From: Bacteroidaceae bacterium
Lineage (GTDB): Bacteria; Bacteroidota; Bacteroidia; Bacteroidales; Bacteroidaceae
Assembly (NCBI GenBank): GCA_900771425.1
Contig: CAAGNV010000081.1
Span: 25,139 to 89,138 of the forward strand
Direction: 5' to 3'
DNA: 64,000 nt
Under the pieces are notes generated by a model. The model saw only the letters and a program-made list of their open reading frames with translations, did not search any database and had not been told where the DNA came from. The position numbers and the translations under genes were made by a program. Below, one piece after another: positions 8,683 through 18,121 of this stretch (position 1 is the stretch's first letter; every line of letters starts with the position of its first letter).

Positions 8683-10431
8683 ATGACTAAAGGAACAGTA
8701 AAAGGCGTAATTGCCAACATGGTGACAGTCGTTGTCGATGGTCCGGTCTCACAAGGCGAGATATGCTTCATAGAGACAGGCGGTGACCGTCTGATGGCCG
8801 AAGTCATCAAGGTCGTAGGTGCCGACGTGTTCGTACAGGTGTTCGAAAGCACACGAGGACTGAAGGTAGGTGCTCCAGTTGACTTCACTGGTCACATGCT
8901 CGAGGTGAAACTCGCTCCAGGTATGCTCTCAAAGAACTTCGACGGACTGCAGAACGACCTCGACAAGATGGAAGGCGTATTCCTCAAGAGAGGACAGTAC
9001 ACAAACCCACTCGACGAAGACCGCATCTGGGACTTCGAACCTATCGTCAAGGCAGGCGACGAGGTACAAGCTTCAGACTGGCTCGGAAAGGTAGAAGAAA
9101 ACTGCCAGCCGCTGAAGATTATGGCTCCGTTCCAGCTCGAAGGCAAGGCAAAGGTCAAGGAGATAGCCAAGGCCGGCAAGTACAAGATTACCGACACCAT
9201 AGCTACACTCGTCAAGGAAAACGGCGAAGAGGTGAAGGTCGACATGATTCAGCACTGGCCAGTGAAGTTCGCCATGACCAACTACAAGCAGAAGCCACGC
9301 CCATTCAAGCTGCTCGAGACAGGCGTACGCACCATCGACACATTCAACCCTATCGTAGAAGGCGGTACAGGCTTCATCCCTGGTCCGTTCGGTACAGGTA
9401 AGACAGTGCTCCAGCATGCCATATCAAAGCAGGCAGAAGCCGACATCGTAATCATAGCAGCCTGCGGTGAACGTGCCAACGAGGTAGTGGAAATCTTCAC
9501 AGAGTTCCCTGAACTGGTTGACCCACACACAGGACGCAAGCTGATGGAGCGTACCATCATCATAGCCAATACATCAAACATGCCGGTTGCCGCTCGTGAA
9601 GCATCTGTTTACACGGCAATGACAATGGCAGAATACTACCGTTCGATGGGACTCCGCGTGCTCCTCATGGCCGACTCCACATCACGTTGGGCACAGGCAC
9701 TGCGCGAGATGTCAAACCGTATGGAGGAACTGCCTGGACCTGACGCATTCCCAATGGACCTCTCAGCACTCATCAGCAACTTCTACGGACGTGCAGGATA
9801 CGTTTACCTCAACAACGGTGAGGTGGGCAGCATCACCTTCATCGGTACAGTATCACCAGCCGGAGGTAACCTGAAGGAACCTGTTACAGAGAGTACAAAG
9901 AAGGTGGCCCGATGCTTCTACGGACTCGAGCAAGACCGTGCCGACAAGAAGCGCTACCCTGCAGTCAACCCTATCGACTCATACTCAAAGTACCTCGAAT
10001 ACCCTGAATTTGCAGAATACATCAAGGGTAAGATCAACGACCAGTGGATACCTAAGGTACTGGCACTGAAGACACGTATGCAGCGCGGTAAGGAAATCGC
10101 AGAACAAATCAACATCCTCGGCGATGACGGTGTACCAGTTGACTACCACGAGACATTCTGGAAGTCGGAAATCATTGACTTCGTCATCCTCCAGCAAGAT
10201 GCATTCGACGAGGTGGACGCAGTAACATCACTCGAGCGTCAGGAAGAAATCCTCAACCTCGTGACCGACATCTGCGAGATAGACTTCAAGTTCGACAACT
10301 TCCTCGACGTAGTAGATTACTTCAAGAAGATGATCAACCTCTGCAAGCAGATGAACTACTCAGTTTACAAGTCAGAACAATACGAGAACTACAAGCAGCA
10401 AGTCATCGACATGCTCAAGCCCCACAAATAA
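8683..10431 (+). CDS. atpA: V/A-type ATPase catalytic subunit A
   Basis: Nucleotide-hydrolysing or ATP-forming subunit of the head. 582 aa from the chosen ATG at 8683 (MTKGTVKGVIANM), which matches the family N-terminus. An ATG 24 bp upstream is in frame but falls inside an ATTATGAATTATGAA linker repeat and would add eight unrelated residues. Walker A is GPFGTGKT at about residues 234-241; the bulge region and LMADSTSRWAQALREMSNRM, typical of A subunits, follow. Encoded next to subunit B with a 42-bp linker of ATTCGTAA-type repeats between them. Cytosolic. Confidence 0.97.
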   Translation: MTKGTVKGVIANMVTVVVDGPVSQGEICFIETGGDRLMAEVIKVVGADVFVQVFESTRGLKVGAPVDFTGHMLEVKLAPGMLSKNFDGLQNDLDKMEGVFLKRGQYTNPLDEDRIWDFEPIVKAGDEVQASDWLGKVEENCQPLKIMAPFQLEGKAKVKEIAKAGKYKITDTIATLVKENGEEVKVDMIQHWPVKFAMTNYKQKPRPFKLLETGVRTIDTFNPIVEGGTGFIPGPFGTGKTVLQHAISKQAEADIVIIAACGERANEVVEIFTEFPELVDPHTGRKLMERTIIIANTSNMPVAAREASVYTAMTMAEYYRSMGLRVLLMADSTSRWAQALREMSNRMEELPGPDAFPMDLSALISNFYGRAGYVYLNNGEVGSITFIGTVSPAGGNLKEPVTESTKKVARCFYGLEQDRADKKRYPAVNPIDSYSKYLEYPEFAEYIKGKINDQWIPKVLALKTRMQRGKEIAEQINILGDDGVPVDYHETFWKSEIIDFVILQQDAFDEVDAVTSLERQEEILNLVTDICEIDFKFDNFLDVVDYFKKMINLCKQMNYSVYKSEQYENYKQQVIDMLKPHK

Positions 10432-10434
10432 ACA

Positions 10435-10466
10435 ATCAGTAATTCGTAACTCGTAATTCGTAATTC
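10435..10466. repeat. ATTCGTAA linker repeat
   Basis: Three copies of a TAATTCGTAA-like 9-10 bp repeat fill the gap between atpA and atpB. Same kind as in 7640-7705. Confidence 0.6.
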
Positions 10467-10473
10467 AATCCAG

Positions 10474-11796
10474 ATGGCAACAGCATTTCAAAAAGTATAT
10501 ACAAAGATAAGCCAGATAACCAAGGCCACTTGTTCGCTCAAGGCTACAGGCGTTGGATATGACGAACTGGCAACCATCAATGGCAAACTGGCCCAGGTGG
10601 TTAAGATTGCAGGCGACGACATTACGCTTCAGGTGTTCGAAGGAACAGGCGGCATCCCAACAAATGCCGAAGTGGTGTTCCTCGGCAAAGCCCCTACCCT
10701 CAAGGTCAGCGACCAACTGGCAGGACGATTCTTCAACGCCTACGGTCAGCCAATCGACGGAGGACCAGAGATTGAAGGCAAGGAAGTGGAAATAGGCGGA
10801 CCATCAGTCAACCCTGTACGCCGTAAGCAGCCAAGCGAACTCATCGCTACAGGTATCGCAGGTATCGACCTCAACAACACACTCGTCAGCGGACAGAAGA
10901 TTCCGTTCTTTGCCGACCCTGACCAGCCGTTCAACGAAGTAATGGCAATGGTAGCACTCCGTGCAAAGGCCGACAAGATTATCCTCGGCGGTATGGGTAT
11001 GACCAACGACGACTACTACTTCTTCCGCAACACATTCTCAAACGCAGGTGCACTCGACCGTATCATCGCGTTCATGAACACCACCGAAGACCCAGCAGTA
11101 GAACGCCTGCTCATCCCTGACATGACACTCGCAGCAGCAGAGTACTATGCAGTCGAGAAGCATGAGAAGGTGCTCGTATTGCTCACCGATATGACATCAT
11201 ACGCAGACTCACTCTCCATCGTGAGCAACCGTATGGACCAGATTCCGTCAAAGGACTCAATGCCAGGTTCACTCTACTCCGACCTCGCAAAGATTTACGA
11301 GAAGGCAGTTCAGTTCCCGGATGAAGCAGGTGGCGGTTCCATCACCATCATCGCAGTCACTACCCTCTCGGGCGGCGACATCACACACGCAGTACCAGAC
11401 AACACAGGTTACATCACCGAAGGTCAGCTCTATCTGCGCCGTGACAGCGATGTAGGTAAGGTAATCGTCGACCCATTCCGTTCACTCTCACGTCTGAAGC
11501 AGCTCGTGGCAGGTAAGAAGACACGTAAGGACCACAGTCAGGTCATGAACGCAGCCATCCGACTCTATGCCGATGCAGCCAATGCCAAGACAAAGCTCGA
11601 GAACGGATTCGACCTCACCGACTACGACAACCGATGCCTCGACTTCGCCAAGGACTACGCAGAGCACATCCTCGCCATCGACGTAGACCTCGACACCACA
11701 CAGATGCTTGACGTTACCTGGACCCTCTTCCAGAAGTACTTCTCACTCGAAGAAGTAAATATCAAGAAAGAGTTTACAGACATGTACTGGAAATAA
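10474..11796 (+). CDS. atpB: V/A-type ATPase regulatory subunit B
   Basis: Non-catalytic nucleotide-binding subunit alternating with A in the hexameric head, 440 aa. It has no P-loop GKT, as expected for B, and carries the B-type stretches GGMGMTNDDYYFF, VLLLTDMTSYADSLSIVSNRM, and PGSLYSDLAKIYE. Its stop codon overlaps the subunit D start in TAATG, so the two are translationally coupled. Confidence 0.97.
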   Translation: MATAFQKVYTKISQITKATCSLKATGVGYDELATINGKLAQVVKIAGDDITLQVFEGTGGIPTNAEVVFLGKAPTLKVSDQLAGRFFNAYGQPIDGGPEIEGKEVEIGGPSVNPVRRKQPSELIATGIAGIDLNNTLVSGQKIPFFADPDQPFNEVMAMVALRAKADKIILGGMGMTNDDYYFFRNTFSNAGALDRIIAFMNTTEDPAVERLLIPDMTLAAAEYYAVEKHEKVLVLLTDMTSYADSLSIVSNRMDQIPSKDSMPGSLYSDLAKIYEKAVQFPDEAGGGSITIIAVTTLSGGDITHAVPDNTGYITEGQLYLRRDSDVGKVIVDPFRSLSRLKQLVAGKKTRKDHSQVMNAAIRLYADAANAKTKLENGFDLTDYDNRCLDFAKDYAEHILAIDVDLDTTQMLDVTWTLFQKYFSLEEVNIKKEFTDMYWK

Positions 11797-12404
11797 TGGC
11801 AATAAAGTTTCAATACAATAAAACATCACTTCAGCAAATCGAGAAGCAACTCAAGATGCGACAACGTACCTTGCCTATCATAAAGAGCAAGGAGACTGCG
11901 CTGCGTCTTGAAGTCAAGAAATGCAAGGAAGAAGCAGCCGAACTGGACAAACGACTGGAAGAACAGATTTCGGGCTATGAGTCGATGTATGCCCTCTGGG
12001 GTGAGTTCGACACCTCGCTCGTCACCTTGAAAGATGTTGAGATGTCAGTCAAGAAGATAGCAGGCGTACGCGTCCCTATCCTCGACAACATACAGCTCGA
12101 CATACGACCATTCGGACTGTTCAGCGCACCCAAGTGGTACTTCGACGGCATCAACCTCCTGCAAGGCTTGGCAAAGACAGCCGTAGAGCACGAGTTCGTA
12201 GTTGCGAAGCTCGGTCTGCTGGACCACGCACGCCGTAAGACTACACAGAAGGTAAACCTCTTCGAGAAAGTTCAGATACCTGGTTATCAGGAGGCAGTGC
12301 GCAAGATCAAGCGATTCATGGAGGACGAAGAGAACCTCTCAAAGTCTTCACAGAAGATTCTGAAATCGCTTCAAGAGAAAAGAAGAAAGGAGGAAGAGGC
12401 ATGA
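11796..12404 (+). CDS. atpD: V/A-type ATPase subunit D (central shaft)
   Basis: 202 aa, helical rotor-shaft subunit. N- and C-terminal long helices are apparent (TSLQQIEKQLKMRQRTLPI; VRKIKRFMEDEENLSKSSQ), as in other D subunits. Overlaps atpB by one base and atpI by four bases (ATGA), so it lies in a tightly coupled block B-D-I. No separate subunit F gene follows it, although D normally pairs with F. Confidence 0.92.
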   Translation: MAIKFQYNKTSLQQIEKQLKMRQRTLPIIKSKETALRLEVKKCKEEAAELDKRLEEQISGYESMYALWGEFDTSLVTLKDVEMSVKKIAGVRVPILDNIQLDIRPFGLFSAPKWYFDGINLLQGLAKTAVEHEFVVAKLGLLDHARRKTTQKVNLFEKVQIPGYQEAVRKIKRFMEDEENLSKSSQKILKSLQEKRRKEEEA

Positions 12405-14248
12405 TTCAGAAAATGAAGAAACTCACATTCCTTGTCACTTCAAAGGAATACGAACAGTTCATCAACGACATCCGCGAGCTGGGAGTCATACATATAGACC
12501 AACTACAGGAAGGTGCCACGAGTGCAGAACTGCAGGAGAATATGGCCGTGAACGAGCGCTACAAGAATGCATTTAAGTCACTCGACTTTGCAGTAGAGTC
12601 TTACGAGCCTTCTGCTGACGTACAGTCTTTCGACAACGGCATCGACAGCGGTCTGCAACTCCTCGAACACATCGAAGAACTGACTCAGAAAGAGAACAAC
12701 CTGAAGCACCAGCTCGATGCAACGAACAAGAACATCGAGGCACTGGAGCATTGGGGCGAGTTCGACTGGGACTCCATCCACAGGCTTGAGGCTGAAGGTT
12801 ATAAGGCGAACTTCTATGTCGTATCGTCAAAACTCTTCCGTCAGGAATGGGCAGAAGAACTCTATGCTACACCTATCAGCGAGTTCGGAGGCAAGACTTA
12901 CTTCGTGACATTCTCGAAGGAACAGCCCGACATCACAGCTGAACTCCTGCCACTCCCTGACCATCGACTCTCGGAGTACGAAGCAGAGAAGGCTGATGTT
13001 GAGACACAGATAAATGCCGTGCATGATGAACTCCTTTATATTAATGAGCATCAGCGCGACCTGCTTACCAAAGGTCAGACCGACAACGACAACGAACTGT
13101 CGCTCTCACAAGTTCATCTCAGCCACACTTCTATCGCAGAAGATGCAGTCCGTCTGCTTCAAGGCTGGACACTCGAGGAGAAGGAACAGCCAGTAATTGA
13201 CTATCTCGAGAAGAATAACATATACTACGACCTTGAGAAACCGGGCATTGACGATGACGTACCTATTCAGTTGAAGAACAATGCATACACCAAGTTGTTC
13301 GAGCCAATACTGAAGATGTACTCGTTACCTCGCTACAACGACCTCGACGTCACTCCGTTCCTCGCACCATTCTTCATGCTGTTCTTCGGACTTTGCATGG
13401 GCGATGCCGGCTACGGCATCATCATATTCCTTGCAAGCCTCATTGCCAAGAGCAAGCTCAAGGACGACATGAAGCCATTCGCAAACCTCGGCATGATACT
13501 CGGTGGCATGACCATTGTATGCGGAGCACTCACAGGTTCGTTCCTCGGCATCGACCTCACACAGCAGGACTGGGCATTCCTCAGCGGAGTAAAGCCTTAC
13601 TTCATCAGTGAGAATAATTTCAAGTTGTTCGGCTATAGCCCAATGATGGTCATCGCAGTCATCATCGGTCTCATCCAGGTTCTGTTCGGCATGGTACTCG
13701 CAGGAGTGAAGGCTGCCCGACTCTATGGTTGGAAGTTCGGCATCGGCAAGTTCTCATGGGTTGTGGCATTACTTGCAGCCATTGCTTGCTTCGGACTGCC
13801 GGCATGCGGAGTAGCACTTCCTCAATTCGTAACCTATATCCTTTACGGTATCATGGCATTGGCTGTACTGGGCATATTCTTCTTCAATAGCCCGGACAAG
13901 AACATCTTCATGAACTTCGGTACAGGATTGTGGGATACTTACGGCATGGCAACAGGACTTCTTGGTGACCTTCTGTCATACATTCGTCTGTTTGCCCTCG
14001 GTCTCACTGGCGGAGTACTCGGAGGAGTGTTCAACGAATTGGCAATATCACTCACTGACGGCATGAGCTGGTGGGTTCGCTGGTTGCCAATGATGATAGT
14101 ACTGCTGCTCGGACACGGCATCAACTTCGGTCTTTGTATGATCAGTTCGTTCGTCCACCCTATGCGACTCACATTCGTCGAGTTCTTCAAGAACGCAAAC
14201 TTCGAAGGCGGCGGCAAGGCATACAAGCCATTCAAGATAGAACAGTAA
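12401..14248 (+). CDS. atpI: V/A-type ATPase subunit I (membrane stator)
   Basis: 615 aa. The first ~310 residues are soluble and partly coiled coil; the rest holds about seven to eight membrane helices beginning near TPFLAPFFMLFFGLCMGDAGYG. The segment LLSYIRLFALGLTGG contains the conserved Arg next to the ion path. Together with the subunit K ring it forms the ion channel. Starts in an ATGA overlap with atpD. MIQKMKKLTFLV offers a second ATG four codons downstream; the overlapping first one is preferred. Confidence 0.95.
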   Translation: MIQKMKKLTFLVTSKEYEQFINDIRELGVIHIDQLQEGATSAELQENMAVNERYKNAFKSLDFAVESYEPSADVQSFDNGIDSGLQLLEHIEELTQKENNLKHQLDATNKNIEALEHWGEFDWDSIHRLEAEGYKANFYVVSSKLFRQEWAEELYATPISEFGGKTYFVTFSKEQPDITAELLPLPDHRLSEYEAEKADVETQINAVHDELLYINEHQRDLLTKGQTDNDNELSLSQVHLSHTSIAEDAVRLLQGWTLEEKEQPVIDYLEKNNIYYDLEKPGIDDDVPIQLKNNAYTKLFEPILKMYSLPRYNDLDVTPFLAPFFMLFFGLCMGDAGYGIIIFLASLIAKSKLKDDMKPFANLGMILGGMTIVCGALTGSFLGIDLTQQDWAFLSGVKPYFISENNFKLFGYSPMMVIAVIIGLIQVLFGMVLAGVKAARLYGWKFGIGKFSWVVALLAAIACFGLPACGVALPQFVTYILYGIMALAVLGIFFFNSPDKNIFMNFGTGLWDTYGMATGLLGDLLSYIRLFALGLTGGVLGGVFNELAISLTDGMSWWVRWLPMMIVLLLGHGINFGLCMISSFVHPMRLTFVEFFKNANFEGGGKAYKPFKIEQ

Positions 14249-14301
14249 AAAGAGGCTATAAACCTTACAACACGGATAATATTAACAAACAAAACAAATA
14301 A

Positions 14302-14768
<467 letters not shown>

Positions 14769-14769
<1 letters not shown>

Positions 14770-15443
14770 TGAGAATAGACATACTGACAGCAGTACCTGA
14801 ACTGCTCGAAGGTTTCTTCGACAAAAGCATTCTCGGTCGGGCTCAGAAGAAAGGTCTGGCCGAGATTTATGTGCATAACCTCCGCGACTACACTACCGAC
14901 AAGCACGGCCGGCTGGATGACTACCCTTTCGGAGGCTTTCCCGGCATGGTGATGCAATGTCAGCCAATCGACGACTGCATAAGCCGCCTGAAGTCAGAGC
15001 GCGACTATGACGAGGTGATCTTCGTCACTCCCGACGGTGAACAGTTTGACCAACCGATGGCAAACGAACTCTCACTCAAGGGCAACATCATCATCCTGTG
15101 CGGACACTACAAGGGTATCGACTATCGCATACGTGAGCATCTCGTGACGAAGGAAGTGTCGTTAGGCGATTTCGTACTGACCGGAGGCGAACTTGTGGCA
15201 GCATGTATGGCCGATGCTATCGTGCGTGTCATCCCAGGAGCAATCGGCGACGAACAAAGCGCACTCAGCGACTCGTTTCAGGACAATCTGCTTGCAGCAC
15301 CAATCTACACACGCCCTGCCGACTACAAAGGCTGGAAAGTGCCAGACATCCTACTCTCGGGCAACCAAGCCAAGATAGCCGAATGGGAAATGCAGCAGTC
15401 TATGGAACGTACTAAACGTCTGCGTCCGGACTTGCTAAAATAA
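14769..15443 (+). CDS. trmD: tRNA (guanine37-N1)-methyltransferase
   Basis: SPOUT methyltransferase, 224 aa, that methylates G37 next to the anticodon and prevents frameshifting. Knot-region motifs are visible: [25 protein letters not shown], and [19 protein letters not shown] with [14 protein letters not shown] following. It starts one base inside the atpK stop codon (TAATG), an unusual coupling of a translation-fidelity gene to the ATPase operon. A strong terminator follows at 15490, so trmD is the last gene of the unit. Confidence 0.96.
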
Positions 15444-15489
15444 GCAATCTTCCGCATATAATACAATTATCATATAGACAATTACTACA

Positions 15490-15516
15490 AAGCCATTCCA
15501 TACGAATGGCTTTTGT
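15490..15516 (+). terminator. Rho-independent terminator of the V-ATPase-trmD operon
   Basis: 9-bp stem AAGCCATTC / GAATGGCTT with a 5-nt loop, followed by TTGTTGT. Located 47 bp after the trmD stop. Confidence 0.8.
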
Positions 15517-15563
15517 TGTATATATACAAATAATAAACCCACCACACCTTATATTATAATTCC

Positions 15564-15668
15564 GTAGCACTGCGCCAGAAGTTGCTACTGCGTCGGTGTA
15601 GATTACTATCACGGCGGTGTTGTGTACTACTGCGTCGATGCCGTACACTACAGCGACGGTGTGGTAGA
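15564..15668. repeat. Tandem array B, 21-bp period
   Basis: Five units of 21 bp (15564, 15585, 15606, 15627, 15648 as starts). Core close to CTACTGCGTCGGTGTAG, with CTAC and GTAG as short inverted ends. Same core as array G at 49946. It lies between the trmD terminator and the 3' end of the predicted small RNA, in a ~500-bp gap without protein genes. Confidence 0.8.
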
Positions 15669-15743
15669 AAGTATAATGAATGTTTGAGGAAAGTATGATG
15701 AATGTATTAGAGTACTATGATAGTTCAATAGATAACTGCAAAC

Positions 15744-15841
15744 AAAAACCCTGCTGATAGTTGTCAGCAGGGCAAAAAATTGCTTATCTCACGATGGGCA
15801 ATCTTTACTAACCTTAAAATAAATCTAATACCATGAAAAAC
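15744..15841 (-). ncRNA. Probable small RNA, ~98 nt
   Basis: On the minus strand a full promoter (TTTG 15878-15875, 19-nt spacer, TAAATTTG 15855-15848) is followed after about 90 nt by a strong terminator: stem CCCTGCTGA / TCAGCAGGG (15772-15749) and TTTTT. Between them is a second hairpin, ATTGC / GCAAT enclosing ATC-GTGA-GAT with a GNRA loop, and the unpaired stretch GGTATTAGATTTATTTTAAG. There is no open frame of note. I recall similar GGTATTAGATTT...AAGGTTA sequences in other Bacteroidales intergenic regions, but cannot verify a family name. Confidence 0.62.
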
Positions 15842-15847
15842 ACGATG

Positions 15848-15878
15848 CAAATTTACGACTTTTATTTTAATTAACAAA
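15848..15878 (-). promoter_or_regulatory. Promoter of the small RNA
   Basis: Best match to the Bacteroidetes consensus in the window: TTTG, exactly 19 nt, TAAATTTG, all on the minus strand. No protein gene lies downstream, which supports an RNA gene. Confidence 0.75.
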
Positions 15879-15939
15879 CAAAATATGGCTAAAAGGACAC
15901 AAATACAATAATAAACTGCAATTTGTGCGAATTAATTCG

Positions 15940-15947
15940 TAACTTTG
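15940..15947 (+). promoter_or_regulatory. Promoter -7 box of the dapA operon
   Basis: TAACTTTG, 30 bp before the dapA ATG. It overlaps a TTG codon that would otherwise be read as an earlier dapA start, so the ATG at 15978 is preferred. Confidence 0.65.
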
Positions 15948-15977
15948 CACTCGAAAACAAACATAAAGACACGTACA

Positions 15978-16871
15978 ATGGCATACAAACAATTCAAAGG
16001 ACTTGGTATAGCACTCGTCACACCGTTCACCGCTACTGGTGAGGTAGATTATCAGGCATTGAGCCGACTCGTTACTTATCAACTAAAAGGGGGCATTGAC
16101 TTCCTCTGCATACTCGCGACTACGGCTGAAACTCCTTGCCTCAGTGCAGAAGAAAGACATAAAATCAAGGATTTGGTAGTTGAGACAGTCAAGGGACAGG
16201 TTCCTATATTGATAGGCTGCGGTGGCAACAACACCAAGCAAGTGGTTGAGACTCTTCAGACTGAAGATTTCTCGGGCATTGACGGCATACTCAGCGCTTG
16301 TCCAAGTTACAACAAGCCATCACAGGAAGGTCTATATCAGCACTTCTGTGCCATAGCCAAAGCGACACAGTTGCCAGTAGTACTGTATAACGTGCCAAGC
16401 CGTACAGGTGTCAACATGACTGCAGAAACTACATTGCGCCTTGCCCGCGACGTTGAAAACATCGTAGCGATCAAAGAAGCCAGCGGTAACTTTACACAGA
16501 TAGATGACATTATCAAGAACAAGCCAGCCGACTTCAATGTCATTTCAGGTGACGATGGCATCACGTTCCCACTTATCACGCTCGGTGCAACTGGTGTAAT
16601 CAGTGTTATCGGTAATGCATTGCCTTCAGAGTTCGGACGCATGGTACGTCTTGCACTTGCAGGCGATTACCAGTCAGCACGCCCTATCCATCACCAATTT
16701 ACAGAATTATTCAAGTTGCTGTTCGTCGATGGAAATCCTGCAGGAGTAAAAGCAATGCTCAACGCCATGGGCATGATTGAAAATCAGCTCCGTCTGCCGC
16801 TTGTGCCAGCAAAGATAACGACATTCAGCCAGATAGCAGAAATCCTGCGTCAACTCAACATAAAGTTCTGA
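15978..16871 (+). CDS. dapA: 4-hydroxy-tetrahydrodipicolinate synthase
   Basis: 297 aa. Condenses pyruvate with aspartate semialdehyde, the first committed step to diaminopimelate and lysine. TIM-barrel aldolase: the Schiff-base Lys lies in VAIKEASGNF, the catalytic Tyr in VLYNVPSRTG, and the N-terminal strand is GLGIALVTPF. The family TTAE motif appears as ATTAETPCL. Heads a likely operon with an aminotransferase and an ABC permease. Other lysine-pathway genes, lysC and lysA, sit at 60-62.6 kb. Confidence 0.96.
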   Translation: MAYKQFKGLGIALVTPFTATGEVDYQALSRLVTYQLKGGIDFLCILATTAETPCLSAEERHKIKDLVVETVKGQVPILIGCGGNNTKQVVETLQTEDFSGIDGILSACPSYNKPSQEGLYQHFCAIAKATQLPVVLYNVPSRTGVNMTAETTLRLARDVENIVAIKEASGNFTQIDDIIKNKPADFNVISGDDGITFPLITLGATGVISVIGNALPSEFGRMVRLALAGDYQSARPIHHQFTELFKLLFVDGNPAGVKAMLNAMGMIENQLRLPLVPAKITTFSQIAEILRQLNIKF

Positions 16872-16921
16872 TTTATTCAGCAACATCACATATAGTACAT
16901 ACATAATTGTACAAACAAAAT

Positions 16922-18121
16922 ATGCCACAGATATCAGTACGAGGCACCCAGATGCCTTCATCACCTATACGTAAACTCGCACCACTTGCAGAACAAGCCA
17001 AACAAAACGGAGTGAAGGTCTATCACCTTAACATAGGCCAGCCCGACCTCCCTACCCCACAGGTTGCTCTCGACGCTATGCGAGGTATTGACCGCAAGAT
17101 ACTCGAATACTCTCCTTCGCAAGGTTACCGCAGTTATCGTGAGAAACTTGTCGGTTACTATCAGAAGTACAACATCAACGTAACTGCTGACGACATCATC
17201 ATAACCAGCGGAGGTAGCGAGGCTGTACTCTTTGCGTTCCTGTCATGTCTGAATCCTGGTGATGAAATCATTGTTCCAGAACCCGCCTATGCCAATTACA
17301 TGGCATTCGCAATATCGGCAGGTGCTGTTATCCGAACCATAGCAACGACTATTGAGGAAGGCTTTTCGCTGCCAAAGGTAGAGAAGTTTGAGGAACTGAT
17401 AAACGCTCGTACCCGTGCCATTCTCATTTGTAATCCAAACAACCCTACGGGCTACCTGTACACACGACGCGAGATGAACCAGATTCGCGACCTCGTCAAG
17501 AAGCACGACCTCTATCTCTTCTCCGACGAGGTATATCGTGAGTTCATCTATACAGGCTCGCCGTATATCAGTGCATGCCACCTTGAAGGTATCGAGGACA
17601 ACGTAGTACTCATCGACTCAGTCAGCAAGCGATACAGCGAATGTGGTATCCGCATCGGTGCACTCATAACAAAGAACAAGCAAGTACGTCAGGCAGTCAT
17701 GAAGTTCTGCCAAGCCCGTCTGTCACCTCCGCTCATAGGTCAGGTCATAGCAGAAGCATCGCTCAACACTCCTGATGACTATATGCGCGACGTCTATGAC
17801 GAATATGTAGAGCGCCGTAAGTGCCTCATCGACGGACTGAACCGCATACCAGGCGTATATTCACCAATACCGATGGGAGCATTCTACACAGTTGCCAAAC
17901 TGCCGGTAGATGATGCAGAGAAGTTCTGTGCATGGTGTCTTGAAGAGTTCCAATACGAAGGTGCAACCGTCATGATGGCTCCAGCCGCAGGTTTCTATAC
18001 TACTCCAGGTGCAGGCCGTGACCAAGTCCGTATAGCATACGTGCTCAAGAAAGAAGACCTGATGCAGGCTTTGGTTGTATTAAAGAAAGCACTCGAAGCA
18101 TATCCAGGAAGAACCATATAA
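16922..18121 (+). CDS. PLP-dependent aminotransferase, class I/II
   Basis: 399 aa, fold type I aminotransferase of the aspartate aminotransferase group. The PLP Lys is in DSVSKRYSECGIRIG; substrate- and cofactor-binding stretches NIGQPDLPTP, NPNNPTGYLY and FSDEVYREF are clear. Placed 50 bp after dapA, it may make or use an amino acid of the aspartate family, but a specific substrate such as LL-diaminopimelate cannot be claimed. A TTG 15 bp upstream is not needed as start. Overlaps the next gene in TAATG. Confidence 0.93.
   Translation: MPQISVRGTQMPSSPIRKLAPLAEQAKQNGVKVYHLNIGQPDLPTPQVALDAMRGIDRKILEYSPSQGYRSYREKLVGYYQKYNINVTADDIIITSGGSEAVLFAFLSCLNPGDEIIVPEPAYANYMAFAISAGAVIRTIATTIEEGFSLPKVEKFEELINARTRAILICNPNNPTGYLYTRREMNQIRDLVKKHDLYLFSDEVYREFIYTGSPYISACHLEGIEDNVVLIDSVSKRYSECGIRIGALITKNKQVRQAVMKFCQARLSPPLIGQVIAEASLNTPDDYMRDVYDEYVERRKCLIDGLNRIPGVYSPIPMGAFYTVAKLPVDDAEKFCAWCLEEFQYEGATVMMAPAAGFYTTPGAGRDQVRIAYVLKKEDLMQALVVLKKALEAYPGRTI

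Noticed and set aside
15831..15872. Short plus-strand peptide starting MKNTMQIYDF, possibly a dapA leader peptide
   Set aside because: It coincides with the small-RNA promoter on the minus strand, which explains the sequence better, and it lies upstream of the dapA promoter.
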